Assembly (NCBI GenBank): GCA_003144015.1
Contig: QFWS01000001.1
Location: 1 to 64,000, forward strand
Length of the DNA stretch: 64,000 nt
Direction: 5' to 3'
Origin: Flavobacteriaceae bacterium LYZ1037
GTDB lineage: Bacteria > Bacteroidota > Bacteroidia > Flavobacteriales > Flavobacteriaceae
Shown here in pieces: positions 6,932-14,408 of the stretch; the stretch's first letter is position 1; the number at the start of each line of letters is the position of its first letter. The notes beneath the pieces were generated by a model. That model worked only from the letters and a program-made list of their open reading frames with translations. It searched no databases and was not told where the DNA came from. Position numbers and translations under genes: made by a program.

Positions 6932-8239
6932 TTATTTTTCAGTCAATTCTATCGCTTTTTCTAAAACTACATCTTTGTCTGATAAAAAATCGTCAATTGA
7001 TTGCTCAATTTCAATATCTGGCTCAATAGTAGCCTTTGAGTCTTTTTCTTGAACATCTGTAATAAAGATGTTTCGAGCTACAGTATAAGTGAATTTTGTG
7101 TTTGTTAATTCAAATTGTTTTTGATTTGCAGTACAGAATTGGTTTGAACCTAAAGTTTCTCCAACAAAAACTACTCTATTTTTATCTTTGTATATAGATG
7201 CTAAATGACCAACAGTAGAATAACCATTTCCATTCATTACAAAAATAATTTTTCCTTTAAAATTGTTTTCAAAAGGTTGTTGTACCTCTTTTCTTCCATA
7301 ATCACTATTTGCAAAGTATTGAAAAGGTTCTTGCAGTGTGTATTTTAAGAGGTTAATTGAAGCTTCTCCAGGTCCTCCTAAATTTTCACGAACATCAATT
7401 ATTAAATTTCTATAGCCTTCGGTTTTAATATCGTTGAAAGAATCATTTAGGAAATTTAAGAAAATCTTTGTTTTATCGCCATAATATGCGAAGTTTCGTA
7501 AGGTTAATAAAACTGTTTCTGCATTAACTTCTGTTAAACAAAAATCACTCTGGCAAGGGTGTTTTTCACTAAATAATGGTGTGTAAGGTGGGTTTTTATT
7601 AAGTGATTTTAAACGAATTATTCCACTTTCACCCGCAATTTTTATGTTGTAAACATCAGGAAAATTCAAAGCGTAAGGAATCATAGAGGTATTATAACCA
7701 TTAAACAATCTTCTTTTTGAACTTTCGATATCTGCTTGAGAGTTGATATGTGAATAAATAATAGAAATAATTTCATTAATAGGCTTTCCATTAATTTGAG
7801 ATATTTCTTGGCCGATTTGTACATTATCTTTATTAGTTAAATTGTCTATAACATAAAGCTTATTATTAATAAGTCTTGTTAGTAGAGGAAAATAATCTTT
7901 AGGTTTTAGTAAATCTCTTTGTTGATTAAAAAATCCTAATGAAGTATGACCACAATCAACTATTGCCATGACCTTGCTCAACTTCCAAATGAAATTTTCT
8001 TTGGTTGTTGTATTATCAATTTCATTTCTTATTTGTTCAACTATATTATTAAAATCAGCTTTTGATGTGAATTCATAAAGCGCAGGATGATAGGTAGTCA
8101 AGGTATCTATTAGTTCATTATAATCTGCTAAATAATTTTGAGCTAATTCGTTTAGTTTCTCTTTTTCGACTTCATGTCTTTTACAAGAAGAAAAGCAGAA
8201 AATTGACAAAATAAGAATATTAAAAAGGGTGATTTTCAT
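6932..8239 (-). CDS. S41 family peptidase, lipoprotein
   Basis: 435 aa. Signal peptide with lipobox FSSC (Cys19). An S41 (C-terminal processing/tricorn-type) protease domain covers about residues 240-400: LIIDVRENLGG near 279-289 and NGNGYSTVGH with the likely nucleophile Ser341. The N-terminal 200 residues form the helical cap seen in Bacteroidota S41 lipoproteins. A clear PDZ domain is not evident, only QIGQEISQINGKPINEI near 141-157, which resembles one. It probably acts on peptides at the cell surface or in the periplasm. It is the middle gene of the AraC-S41-serine hydrolase unit. Confidence 0.88.
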   Translation of the reverse strand: MKITLFNILILSIFCFSSCKRHEVEKEKLNELAQNYLADYNELIDTLTTYHPALYEFTSKADFNNIVEQIRNEIDNTTTKENFIWKLSKVMAIVDCGHTSLGFFNQQRDLLKPKDYFPLLTRLINNKLYVIDNLTNKDNVQIGQEISQINGKPINEIISIIYSHINSQADIESSKRRLFNGYNTSMIPYALNFPDVYNIKIAGESGIIRLKSLNKNPPYTPLFSEKHPCQSDFCLTEVNAETVLLTLRNFAYYGDKTKIFLNFLNDSFNDIKTEGYRNLIIDVRENLGGPGEASINLLKYTLQEPFQYFANSDYGRKEVQQPFENNFKGKIIFVMNGNGYSTVGHLASIYKDKNRVVFVGETLGSNQFCTANQKQFELTNTKFTYTVARNIFITDVQEKDSKATIEPDIEIEQSIDDFLSDKDVVLEKAIELTEK

Positions 8240-8319
8240 TTAAACGATTTTTGAATTTCTACAAATCTATTGAAATACAAAAATAGAGAACTATTATACT
8301 CGCTTTTAAATGTTCTGAT

Positions 8320-9357
8320 TTATAAAAAAGAACTTTGTTGTGCTTTATATTTAGCAGGTGTTGTTTTCGTAAACTTGTTAAAAGCTTTGTAAAAAGCTGA
8401 TTTAGAATTAAATCCAGATTGATTTCCAATTGCTTCTATAGTGTATAAAGAGTTATCTTGAATTAACTGTTTTGCCTGTTCAATTCGATACTCATTAATA
8501 AAATCTGTAAAATTTTTACCTGCACTATCATTAATTAACTTGGATAATTCGTGTGTAGAAATATCTAATTTTTCGGCTACTTCAGCTATTTTTAAATTCG
8601 TATTCAAAAATAACTTTTCATTTAACATTACTTCATTTAATTGGTTAATTAGATGTTGGTCTTTTCGAGAAGAACTAAGTATGTTTTTCTTTTTTGTTTT
8701 TTCAAAAATTTTTGATGCGTATCTTTTTTTAATAAGAAAATACACAAAGAATAAATAAAACAATATCGAAAAAACAATAGATCCACTTATAAAATAATCA
8801 AAACTCATAAAGGTATAGTTTGACCAAAGAGTTAAAACAGCTAAGGTTAAAACTAATAACCATTTCTTTTTGATTTGATTATTCTTTTGTGTTATAAAAT
8901 TTGATTTTATAAAAATGCCTGAAAGCAAGATAAAAAACAGCCATTGTAAATTTATAATTGGTAAAATAATTGTTTTGTTAAGGTTATTATATTCTTTAAA
9001 TGGAACAAAAATCATCAAGAAAATGACTATACCTAACCAAAATAGGATATGATGTTTCCAATACTTTATCCAAAATGAATTTGGTTTGCAAACACTTAAT
9101 GTGTAGCAAAAAAATAAAGGACCAATTAATAAGAAAAAAGAAGGACCAGATTGTAAAAACCAAACTGGGTCATCAGTAGAAAATGCATAAAATAACGACT
9201 TTAAAATTCTTAAATTCAATATTAATAAGAACAAACCGAAAAGTCGATTGCTTAAATTTGAATACGATTTATTAATCAAGAAATAAACAGCTACAATAAA
9301 ACTATTGAAAACTCCTATTGCACCAAAGAAAAATAATATTTGAGTTATAAAATTCAT
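8320..9357 (-). CDS. Membrane-bound AraC-family transcriptional regulator
   Basis: 345 aa. About seven membrane helices fill residues 1-215, then a basic linker (KKRYASKIFEKTKKKN). The AraC DNA-binding domain at about 240-340 contains the two helix-turn-helix units (IAEVAEKLDISTHELSKLIN and IEAIGNQSGFNSKSAFYKAF). This layout, a sensor-like membrane half joined to AraC, is widespread in Flavobacteriaceae. It lies 80 bases upstream of the S41 gene and in the same direction, so it is probably the local regulator of the two secreted hydrolases. The ligand is unknown. Confidence 0.9.
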   Translation of the reverse strand: MNFITQILFFFGAIGVFNSFIVAVYFLINKSYSNLSNRLFGLFLLILNLRILKSLFYAFSTDDPVWFLQSGPSFFLLIGPLFFCYTLSVCKPNSFWIKYWKHHILFWLGIVIFLMIFVPFKEYNNLNKTIILPIINLQWLFFILLSGIFIKSNFITQKNNQIKKKWLLVLTLAVLTLWSNYTFMSFDYFISGSIVFSILFYLFFVYFLIKKRYASKIFEKTKKKNILSSSRKDQHLINQLNEVMLNEKLFLNTNLKIAEVAEKLDISTHELSKLINDSAGKNFTDFINEYRIEQAKQLIQDNSLYTIEAIGNQSGFNSKSAFYKAFNKFTKTTPAKYKAQQSSFL

Positions 9358-9404
9358 TAATTCAAATGTAACATTTTCTTTCAGAGTTGAGTGAGTTCAA
9401 ATTA

Positions 9405-9611
9405 CTGCCGACGTGTTTATGTATGGTTTCGTACAGATTTTCAGCCTAAGTGCCTTGCGCTAGGATGAGCCATATGTGGCGAAAAATCCGATGGAAAAAA
9501 GGAGCAAGGCTGAGTCTTTCTATTTTCCCAAGTAATCATACGTTTGCTTAAAGATATAAATTAAAATTGAAGTTCATGTATTAGCATGAATAATACATGT
9601 TGTTGTGCTTT
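9405..9611 (-). repeat. Long, degenerate array repeat R7
   Basis: About 207 bp. The left arm ctgccgacgtgtttatgtat and right arm taatacatgttgttgtgc match the family. Between them the usual blocks are replaced by gccttgcgctaggatgagcc and an AT-rich stretch. agccttgctcc and ggagcaaggct-like segments suggest another stem. It may be two fused repeats or a different repeat subtype. Confidence 0.55.
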
Positions 9612-9613
9612 CG

Positions 9614-10405
9614 TTATTTTTTTTCAATTTGGTTTTCAATTATCGAAAGTATTTTTTTTATCCTTTCTCGTAATGATTGAGATTGTATATTTGTCATTTG
9701 ATTAAATGTTATAACCATACTAACAATACCTTCGAGCTCAACATCTGCAACAACCTTATTCAAGTCTAATTTCTTTTTTGTCGGATTAATATTAAATTTA
9801 TAATTGTATTTTTTGTCTAATGCTTCAGTAGGTGTGTATCCATCTTTCCAGAGAACATCATTTACATTTCTTACAACACCTAGTCTAATGATACATGGAA
9901 CAAGTATTTCACTTCTAAATTTTTGATACTCTAACTCCAATTCTTGTACTTGATATACTTCAGAAGACCAATTTGATAGTAGTCCAACCAACTCTTGGTT
10001 TTGAATAAGCCTCATTTTTTCGGAACCGATAATGTCGTTCATAATTGGGTCAAATGTTGGATCTCTGACTATTTGCCAAATAGATTTATAAAATTCGTCG
10101 GCATTGACTAGTTGTGGATTATCAATTTGATTTAATAAAATGTTACATGCTACTAATCCTTCGTTTCTCATAAGTATTTTCTCGTCTAGTTGATTGAGAT
10201 TGCTAATATATTCTCTTTGCAATTGCATTAGAATTAATTGTTCTTGAGCAAAATCTTTTCGCCTTTCATTCCAATTATTAATTTGAAGCGCAATCAAAAT
10301 ACCAATAACTACAAGTACAATTTCTCCAATAGCATATTTTAAATACTTTCCAGTTTTGTTTTTCTCCAAAAGCTCGTAGCGTATTTTTCTAAAGAGTTTT
10401 ATCAT
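9614..10405 (-). CDS. DUF6090 family membrane protein, copy 4
   Basis: 263 aa. The N-terminus MIKLFRKIRYELLEKNKTGK and helix YAIGEIVLVVIGILIALQIN (about 25-43) are followed by a body that aligns along its length with copy 5 (12410-13192). Shared features are a DPTFDPI/PTTFDPI motif, a following NEEL/NQEL.LL.NWS segment and a region near the C-terminus ending in ELEGI. Copies 4 and 5 are therefore the only pair here related beyond the anchor. The function is unknown. It is a single-gene cassette between R7 and R8 with partly matching arms (TGCTTTTATTAT against ATAACGAAAGCA). Confidence 0.86.
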   Translation of the reverse strand: MIKLFRKIRYELLEKNKTGKYLKYAIGEIVLVVIGILIALQINNWNERRKDFAQEQLILMQLQREYISNLNQLDEKILMRNEGLVACNILLNQIDNPQLVNADEFYKSIWQIVRDPTFDPIMNDIIGSEKMRLIQNQELVGLLSNWSSEVYQVQELELEYQKFRSEILVPCIIRLGVVRNVNDVLWKDGYTPTEALDKKYNYKFNINPTKKKLDLNKVVADVELEGIVSMVITFNQMTNIQSQSLRERIKKILSIIENQIEKK

Positions 10406-10430
10406 TTGTTAGCGGTTGGTTATAATAAAA

Positions 10431-10571
10431 GCATTACGAGTTTGTGTAAGCGTCAGTAAAGGGAAAAGAGGTTAGTATTTTCCACTGACACAACTAATTT
10501 AGTTAAAAACACTGAATTTCCGATAGGGAATTAAGTAGTTATTGCGTTTGTACGTTGTTATATAACGTTAT
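10431..10571 (-). repeat. Array repeat R8 (diverged attC-like)
   Basis: About 140 bp. Ends gcattacgagtttgtgtaag and gtacgttgttatataacg. Inside are tcagtaaagggaaaa and ttttccactgac, which pair, then aactaatttagttaaaaac and a weak hairpin aatttccgatagggaatt. The inner stem is stronger than in the common type and different in sequence. Confidence 0.6.
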
Positions 10572-10598
10572 TTCGGGATAAATAATAGCTGTCATTTT

Positions 10599-11699
10599 TT
10601 ACTTTTGTAACTTCCTTGTATTATCAACCAAATTATTGTCTGATCTTGTTCCATAAGGATCTATTGAAACATAGCTAGGTTTTTTGTTTACAATAATCTT
10701 AATTTCTGTAAATTCTTTATCAATGTTTGAAGAATTATAATATAAAATAGAATTATCGTCTTTTACCTTCGAAGGGTGTTTTGTGAAAACCCCTATTTTA
10801 ATTGGTTCATTTATAGAGATCTTATTTGTTTCTCCACTATCCATTGTTATATAACGATTTGCTTTTACTTGTATAGAAACTTGATAATTTCCATTCGCTA
10901 AAACTTTATAAGAATAATTTTTAATGCCTATATCATAAGTAATTACTTTTTTAAACCAATCATCAATTAAAATAAGATACTCTGTTGGTGTTACTTTATA
11001 TATTTCATCTAATAATTCAATTGTAGTAACGCTTAACTTATTAGTATTACGATTCCTATCTGTGATTGTTCTTATTACTTTATTTACTTTCTTTTCGCCA
11101 ATTAAATCTCTTAGGGCTAACATTACTGTAAGTGCCTTTCCGTAGGAAATATAACTTTGATTATCCACCTTATAAACAGGGGGTTCTATATCTCCATCAA
11201 AAGCTCTTCCAGTAAAATATCTAGCTCTAACATCTTCTAAATCATCTGCATATTGATTGATATAATCTACATCGCCAGGTGTACCTTCGGATTGACCGTG
11301 TCCTCTAAAATCTAAAGCTACTACTTCACTATTAGTTGCTTCCTTTAATAATCCAGCTGTTTTGTTCATTAAATAAGAACTAGAAAGAATTCCGTGAAGT
11401 AAAATAATTGTTGTATTACTTTCAGTTTTATATACATAAGAAAATAGTTGTTTTCCATCTCTTGTAGTAAACTTTTGAGGACTGTTTTTATAAACCTGAT
11501 CGAATCCTAAATCTGCAATTGCTTCTGATGTCATCGGTTTCTGAATGATATCTGGATTAAACGTTGGATTTGGTAAATTAATAAGATTTATGATCTCATT
11601 TTGAGTTTTCTCAAACTGCTTTGATTCGGTTTGTGCTACAATAGCATTTGTTGTTATACAAAGTGCTAATAAAATGTTTCTTAAAAATACTGTTTTCAT
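10599..11699 (-). CDS. Chimeric protein: truncated alpha/beta hydrolase fused to an M1-aminopeptidase C-terminal region
   Basis: 366 aa, signal peptide 1-22. Residues about 70-157 are an alpha/beta hydrolase N-terminal half (IILLHGILSSSYLMN, VVALDFRGHGQSEG), but the nucleophile elbow GxSxG never appears. From about residue 160 (RYFTGRAFDGDIEPPVYKVD, then GKALTVMLALRDLIGE, then VTPTEYLILIDDWF.K.ITYD) the sequence matches the C-terminal part of M1 aminopeptidases of the ABC-transporter-linked type, lacking the HExxH zinc domain. The switch falls near base 11220 with no frameshift. Neither half keeps its catalytic residues, so it is probably not an enzyme of either class. It shares a cassette with the small membrane protein upstream. 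Confidence 0.72.
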   Translation of the reverse strand: MKTVFLRNILLALCITTNAIVAQTESKQFEKTQNEIINLINLPNPTFNPDIIQKPMTSEAIADLGFDQVYKNSPQKFTTRDGKQLFSYVYKTESNTTIILLHGILSSSYLMNKTAGLLKEATNSEVVALDFRGHGQSEGTPGDVDYINQYADDLEDVRARYFTGRAFDGDIEPPVYKVDNQSYISYGKALTVMLALRDLIGEKKVNKVIRTITDRNRNTNKLSVTTIELLDEIYKVTPTEYLILIDDWFKKVITYDIGIKNYSYKVLANGNYQVSIQVKANRYITMDSGETNKISINEPIKIGVFTKHPSKVKDDNSILYYNSSNIDKEFTEIKIIVNKKPSYVSIDPYGTRSDNNLVDNTRKLQK

Positions 11700-11765
11700 T
11701 ATTTTGATTGTTTAATATATTATTCGCAGTACAGGATAAAAAATCACACTTTTTTAGAAAAAAAA

Positions 11766-12227
11766 TTATAAATAATAAGAAAAAGCAGTGATTATAGTTC
11801 CTAGAATTAAACTAGAAACACCTTCTTTTAACGATAAACGTTCCTGGTTTATAGAGTCTGAATAAGCAATCCATAATGCAAGTAATGCACTAGAAAAAAA
11901 TATTGCGACAATATACGTTGGGAAATCAATAGAAATTATACCAAACCAACTGAACACAATTTCCTCTAGTACTGTAAATCCGAATAAAGCTAAAATAGGG
12001 TTTGATTTTGTAGGTTTTATTATTAACAATATGCCACCATAAAACAGGATAAGGCAAATAATTAATGGCAAAATTTGATTAAAATAGGAAAGGCTAAAAT
12101 AACTTTCAAAAGAAAAATCAAAATATTCTTTTAAATCTATATTTAAATCTGAATGTGTAAGGAAGATTACGCTAAATAGAATACCTATAAATGAAAATAC
12201 AATACCGATAATTTTTCTAGTTGCCAT
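11766..12227 (-). CDS. Small integral membrane protein of unknown function
   Basis: About 153 aa from the ATG at 12227 (MATRKIIGIVFSF). A further in-frame ATG lies 11 codons upstream, but the hydrophobic start favours the inner one. Four to five membrane helices with short loops; there are no recognised motifs (LFGFTVLEEIVFSWFGI is the most distinctive segment). It is the first gene of the cassette between R8 and R9, 66 bases upstream of the chimeric hydrolase/peptidase gene. Confidence 0.6.
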   Translation of the reverse strand: MATRKIIGIVFSFIGILFSVIFLTHSDLNIDLKEYFDFSFESYFSLSYFNQILPLIICLILFYGGILLIIKPTKSNPILALFGFTVLEEIVFSWFGIISIDFPTYIVAIFFSSALLALWIAYSDSINQERLSLKEGVSSLILGTIITAFSYYL

Positions 12228-12340
12228 ATTATAATAAGTTAGTTTCCTTATTATTCGCAAGCCTTAAATAAAAATCACACTATTTATAATATTTTTACTA
12301 GTTTTTTAAAATGGCGTCTGGATTAAAGTTTGAGAATAAC

Positions 12341-12408
12341 AGCCAACGCACACTGTTCTGTTGATTGAGCATTTAATTGAGCATTTTTATACACTTTGTT
12401 GTGCTTTC
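12341..12408 (-). repeat. Short array repeat R9
   Basis: Only about 68 bp: left arm agccaacgcaca, right arm tttatacactttgttgtgc, and between them two copies of ttgagcattt in tandem (gattgagcatttaattgagc). The whole central part of the normal repeat is missing, yet the cassette order continues. This resembles the short end of the size range of attC sites. Confidence 0.6.
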
Positions 12409-12409
12409 A

Positions 12410-13192
12410 TTATTTTTTAATGTCAGATTCTATAACTTCAAGGATATAATCAATCCTTTTCAACAAGGTTGTACCCTCTTGGTTGTTAAAGGTATTTAAA
12501 TTCATTGTCCATGCAATTATGCCTTCTAGTTTTGAATCTTCAAGCAATATATTTTTATTATAGTTACTGATTTTTGATTTCCCAGGGATTGGATTGCTAA
12601 TGTTTTTAGCTTCTAACAAGCTTGACGATGCCTTTTGCCAGAAAGTATATCCCAAATCACGTTGTATGCCTATTTCGTGAATGTAGGACATAAAGATTGT
12701 TTCATAATACCTTAGAAACATTTGCTCCACCTCTTGAAGTTGAATAACATCTGTACTCCAATTTATGAGCAACTGTTTTAACTCTTCGTTTTTTAAAATT
12801 TCGATTCTACCAGAGCTGACTAAGTTGTTTTGAATGGGGTCAAAAGTAGTAGGAACAATACTTCCTAAAAACAAGAGGATGCTGTCAATATCTGCATCTT
12901 TTGGTTCGTTGTAAAATGACAACAATCGACCACATTTTTTTATTATATCTTTTCTGCTGTCAATTTTGTCTAAAATCTGCTCACGGTTTGATGTAAATTC
13001 TTTGGATAACCTTTTTAGAATGGCCTGTTCGTTTTTGCTTTCTATTTGTTGCTCTTTCCAGTTATTGATTTGTAGCGCAATCAAAATGCCAATAACCACA
13101 AGTACAATTTCTCCGATTGCATACTTTAAATACTTTCCAGTTTTGTTTTCCATTAAGAGGTTTTGTCTAATTTTACTAAAGAATTTTATCAT
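12410..13192 (-). CDS. DUF6090 family membrane protein, copy 5
   Basis: 260 aa. The N-terminus MIKFFSKIRQNLLMENKTGK and helix YAIGEIVLVVIGILIALQIN (about 25-43) are nearly identical at DNA level to copies 1 and 6. The body is homologous to copy 4 through a PTTFDPIQNNLVSSGRIEIL segment and ends EVIESDIKK. It begins two bases after the end of R9 in gene order, and its 3' arm reads ATAATGAAAGCACAAC. The function is unknown. Confidence 0.86.
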   Translation of the reverse strand: MIKFFSKIRQNLLMENKTGKYLKYAIGEIVLVVIGILIALQINNWKEQQIESKNEQAILKRLSKEFTSNREQILDKIDSRKDIIKKCGRLLSFYNEPKDADIDSILLFLGSIVPTTFDPIQNNLVSSGRIEILKNEELKQLLINWSTDVIQLQEVEQMFLRYYETIFMSYIHEIGIQRDLGYTFWQKASSSLLEAKNISNPIPGKSKISNYNKNILLEDSKLEGIIAWTMNLNTFNNQEGTTLLKRIDYILEVIESDIKK

Positions 13193-13212
13193 TGGTTAAT
13201 AGTTTGTCGTTA

Positions 13213-13376
13213 TGTTTGATATGGTGTTATATGTGCTTTTTTGCGTACTTCAGTAACTAATTTAGCAAATAAAGACAAAATAGGAAATACGCGAGTCACG
13301 AGCGAAGCGAACAAACGCAAGCAATTTTCGTAAGTAGGCGAAGACTAGCCTTTAATTATACATGGCTTTGGGCATT
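13213..13376 (-). repeat. Array repeat R10 with an enlarged centre
   Basis: About 160 bp. Conserved blocks tacttcagtaactaatttag and caaataaa, then an expanded apex containing gcgagtcacgagcgaagcga. The normal right half follows (attttcgtaagtaggcga, agactagcctttaattatac). The right arm is catggctttgggcattcg. Confidence 0.7.
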
Positions 13377-13378
13377 CG

Positions 13379-14143
13379 TTATTCACATTTTTTATTTTTT
13401 AAAAGTCTTATTGGCTCTTCCATTTCCACTTTAAGATTATATAGATGTTGTTTCTGTCTAACATACATTGCAACTAGAAATACAAGGTTGTCCTGGAACT
13501 TTAGAAATGTTTTGTCATTTTTATTGTTAGTCCACTCGTTACTTGGTAATAATTGGCCAATTTCTTTTCCAAGTTCATTCTCTAAATAGTCAAATTCTTG
13601 CATTCCAAATTCCGTTGCTGACTCAAAATTAATCATTCTTTTATTGAGTTCGTTACGATTTTCTTTAAGTAAATCCAATGTGTTCTCCAAAAAAGTATTG
13701 AATTCAATAAGTCTGTTTTTTAATTGGATATCTGTTATAAACTTTATATTACCCGATGACGTTAATTCTTCGAAGGTAATATTACTTGGCACAAATACAT
13801 TTTGTCTTAACGCATGTAAAAAATCATTTAGAATTTCACTTTTATTATTGGGTGTTTTATTTAAATCTAGTATAATTTTTTTACTGATTTTAATCCTGTT
13901 AGTAATTCCCTCAAGTGATTCATTTACTAACTTTTCGTTTATTTGAAAGTCCTCTAAAATTCTGCAGTAGTAATCAGATTCGGCAAGTTTGTTTTTTCTG
14001 TTATCATTCCAGTTATTAATTGATAGCGCAATCAAAATGCCAATAACCACAAGTACAATTTCTCCGATTGCATACTTTAAATACTTTCCAGTTTTGTTTT
14101 CCATTAAGAGGTTTTTTCTAATTTCCCTAAAGAATTTTATCAT
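13379..14143 (-). CDS. DUF6090 family membrane protein, copy 6
   Basis: 254 aa when started at MIKFFREIRKNLLMENKTGK (14143). An upstream in-frame ATG adds seven residues, but the family start is constant. Membrane helix YAIGEIVLVVIGILIALSIN at about 25-43. The body contains NITFEELTSSGNIKFITDI, the clearest example here of the family motif F.EL.SSG...I. The function is unknown. Directly upstream lies a second, degenerate family start (14161-14256), so this gene no longer has the standard leader next to its ATG. Confidence 0.85.
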   Translation of the reverse strand: MIKFFREIRKNLLMENKTGKYLKYAIGEIVLVVIGILIALSINNWNDNRKNKLAESDYYCRILEDFQINEKLVNESLEGITNRIKISKKIILDLNKTPNNKSEILNDFLHALRQNVFVPSNITFEELTSSGNIKFITDIQLKNRLIEFNTFLENTLDLLKENRNELNKRMINFESATEFGMQEFDYLENELGKEIGQLLPSNEWTNNKNDKTFLKFQDNLVFLVAMYVRQKQHLYNLKVEMEEPIRLLKNKKCE

Positions 14144-14160
14144 AGTTTCTAATGTTTTTT

Positions 14161-14256
14161 TCAAGTCCGTAAACGGCTATCGTAACCAAATGCCCATTGG
14201 GCATTAGATTTTGCAAAAGCAAAATTTTGTTTCGAAAATCTAAAGAAATCTATCAT
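14161..14256 (-). pseudogene. Degenerate DUF6090 N-terminal remnant with the family leader
   Basis: A 31-codon frame starts exactly where a DUF6090 gene should, after the standard leader ACCGTTAACCAATG. It reads MIDFFRFSKQNFAFAKSNAQ and then leaves the family sequence. A palindrome aatgcccattgggcatt lies at about 14190-14206 inside it. The leader and first codons match the DUF6090 cassettes. It appears to be the original start region of the cassette, separated from the rest by insertion or duplication. Confidence 0.5.
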
Positions 14257-14280
14257 TGGTTAACGGTTTGTAATAATGAA

Positions 14281-14408
14281 GCAAAACGTGTTTGTACGTG
14301 GTTTGTAAGTGTTTTTAAACACCTAATTTAAAAAATAAATTAAAGATAGAATATTTCGTGAGAATGTTTGTAAGTCGGCAGTGATCATGCAAATAATTTT
14401 ATATCCAG
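14281..14408 (-). repeat. Array repeat R11 (attC-like)
   Basis: About 128 bp. Plus-strand blocks: gcaaaacgtgtttgtacgtg, taaacacctaatttaaaaaa, taaattaaagatagaatatt, cgtgagaatgtttgtaagtc, and ataattttatatccagttat. The stop codon of the next serine hydrolase adjoins the right arm. Confidence 0.75.
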
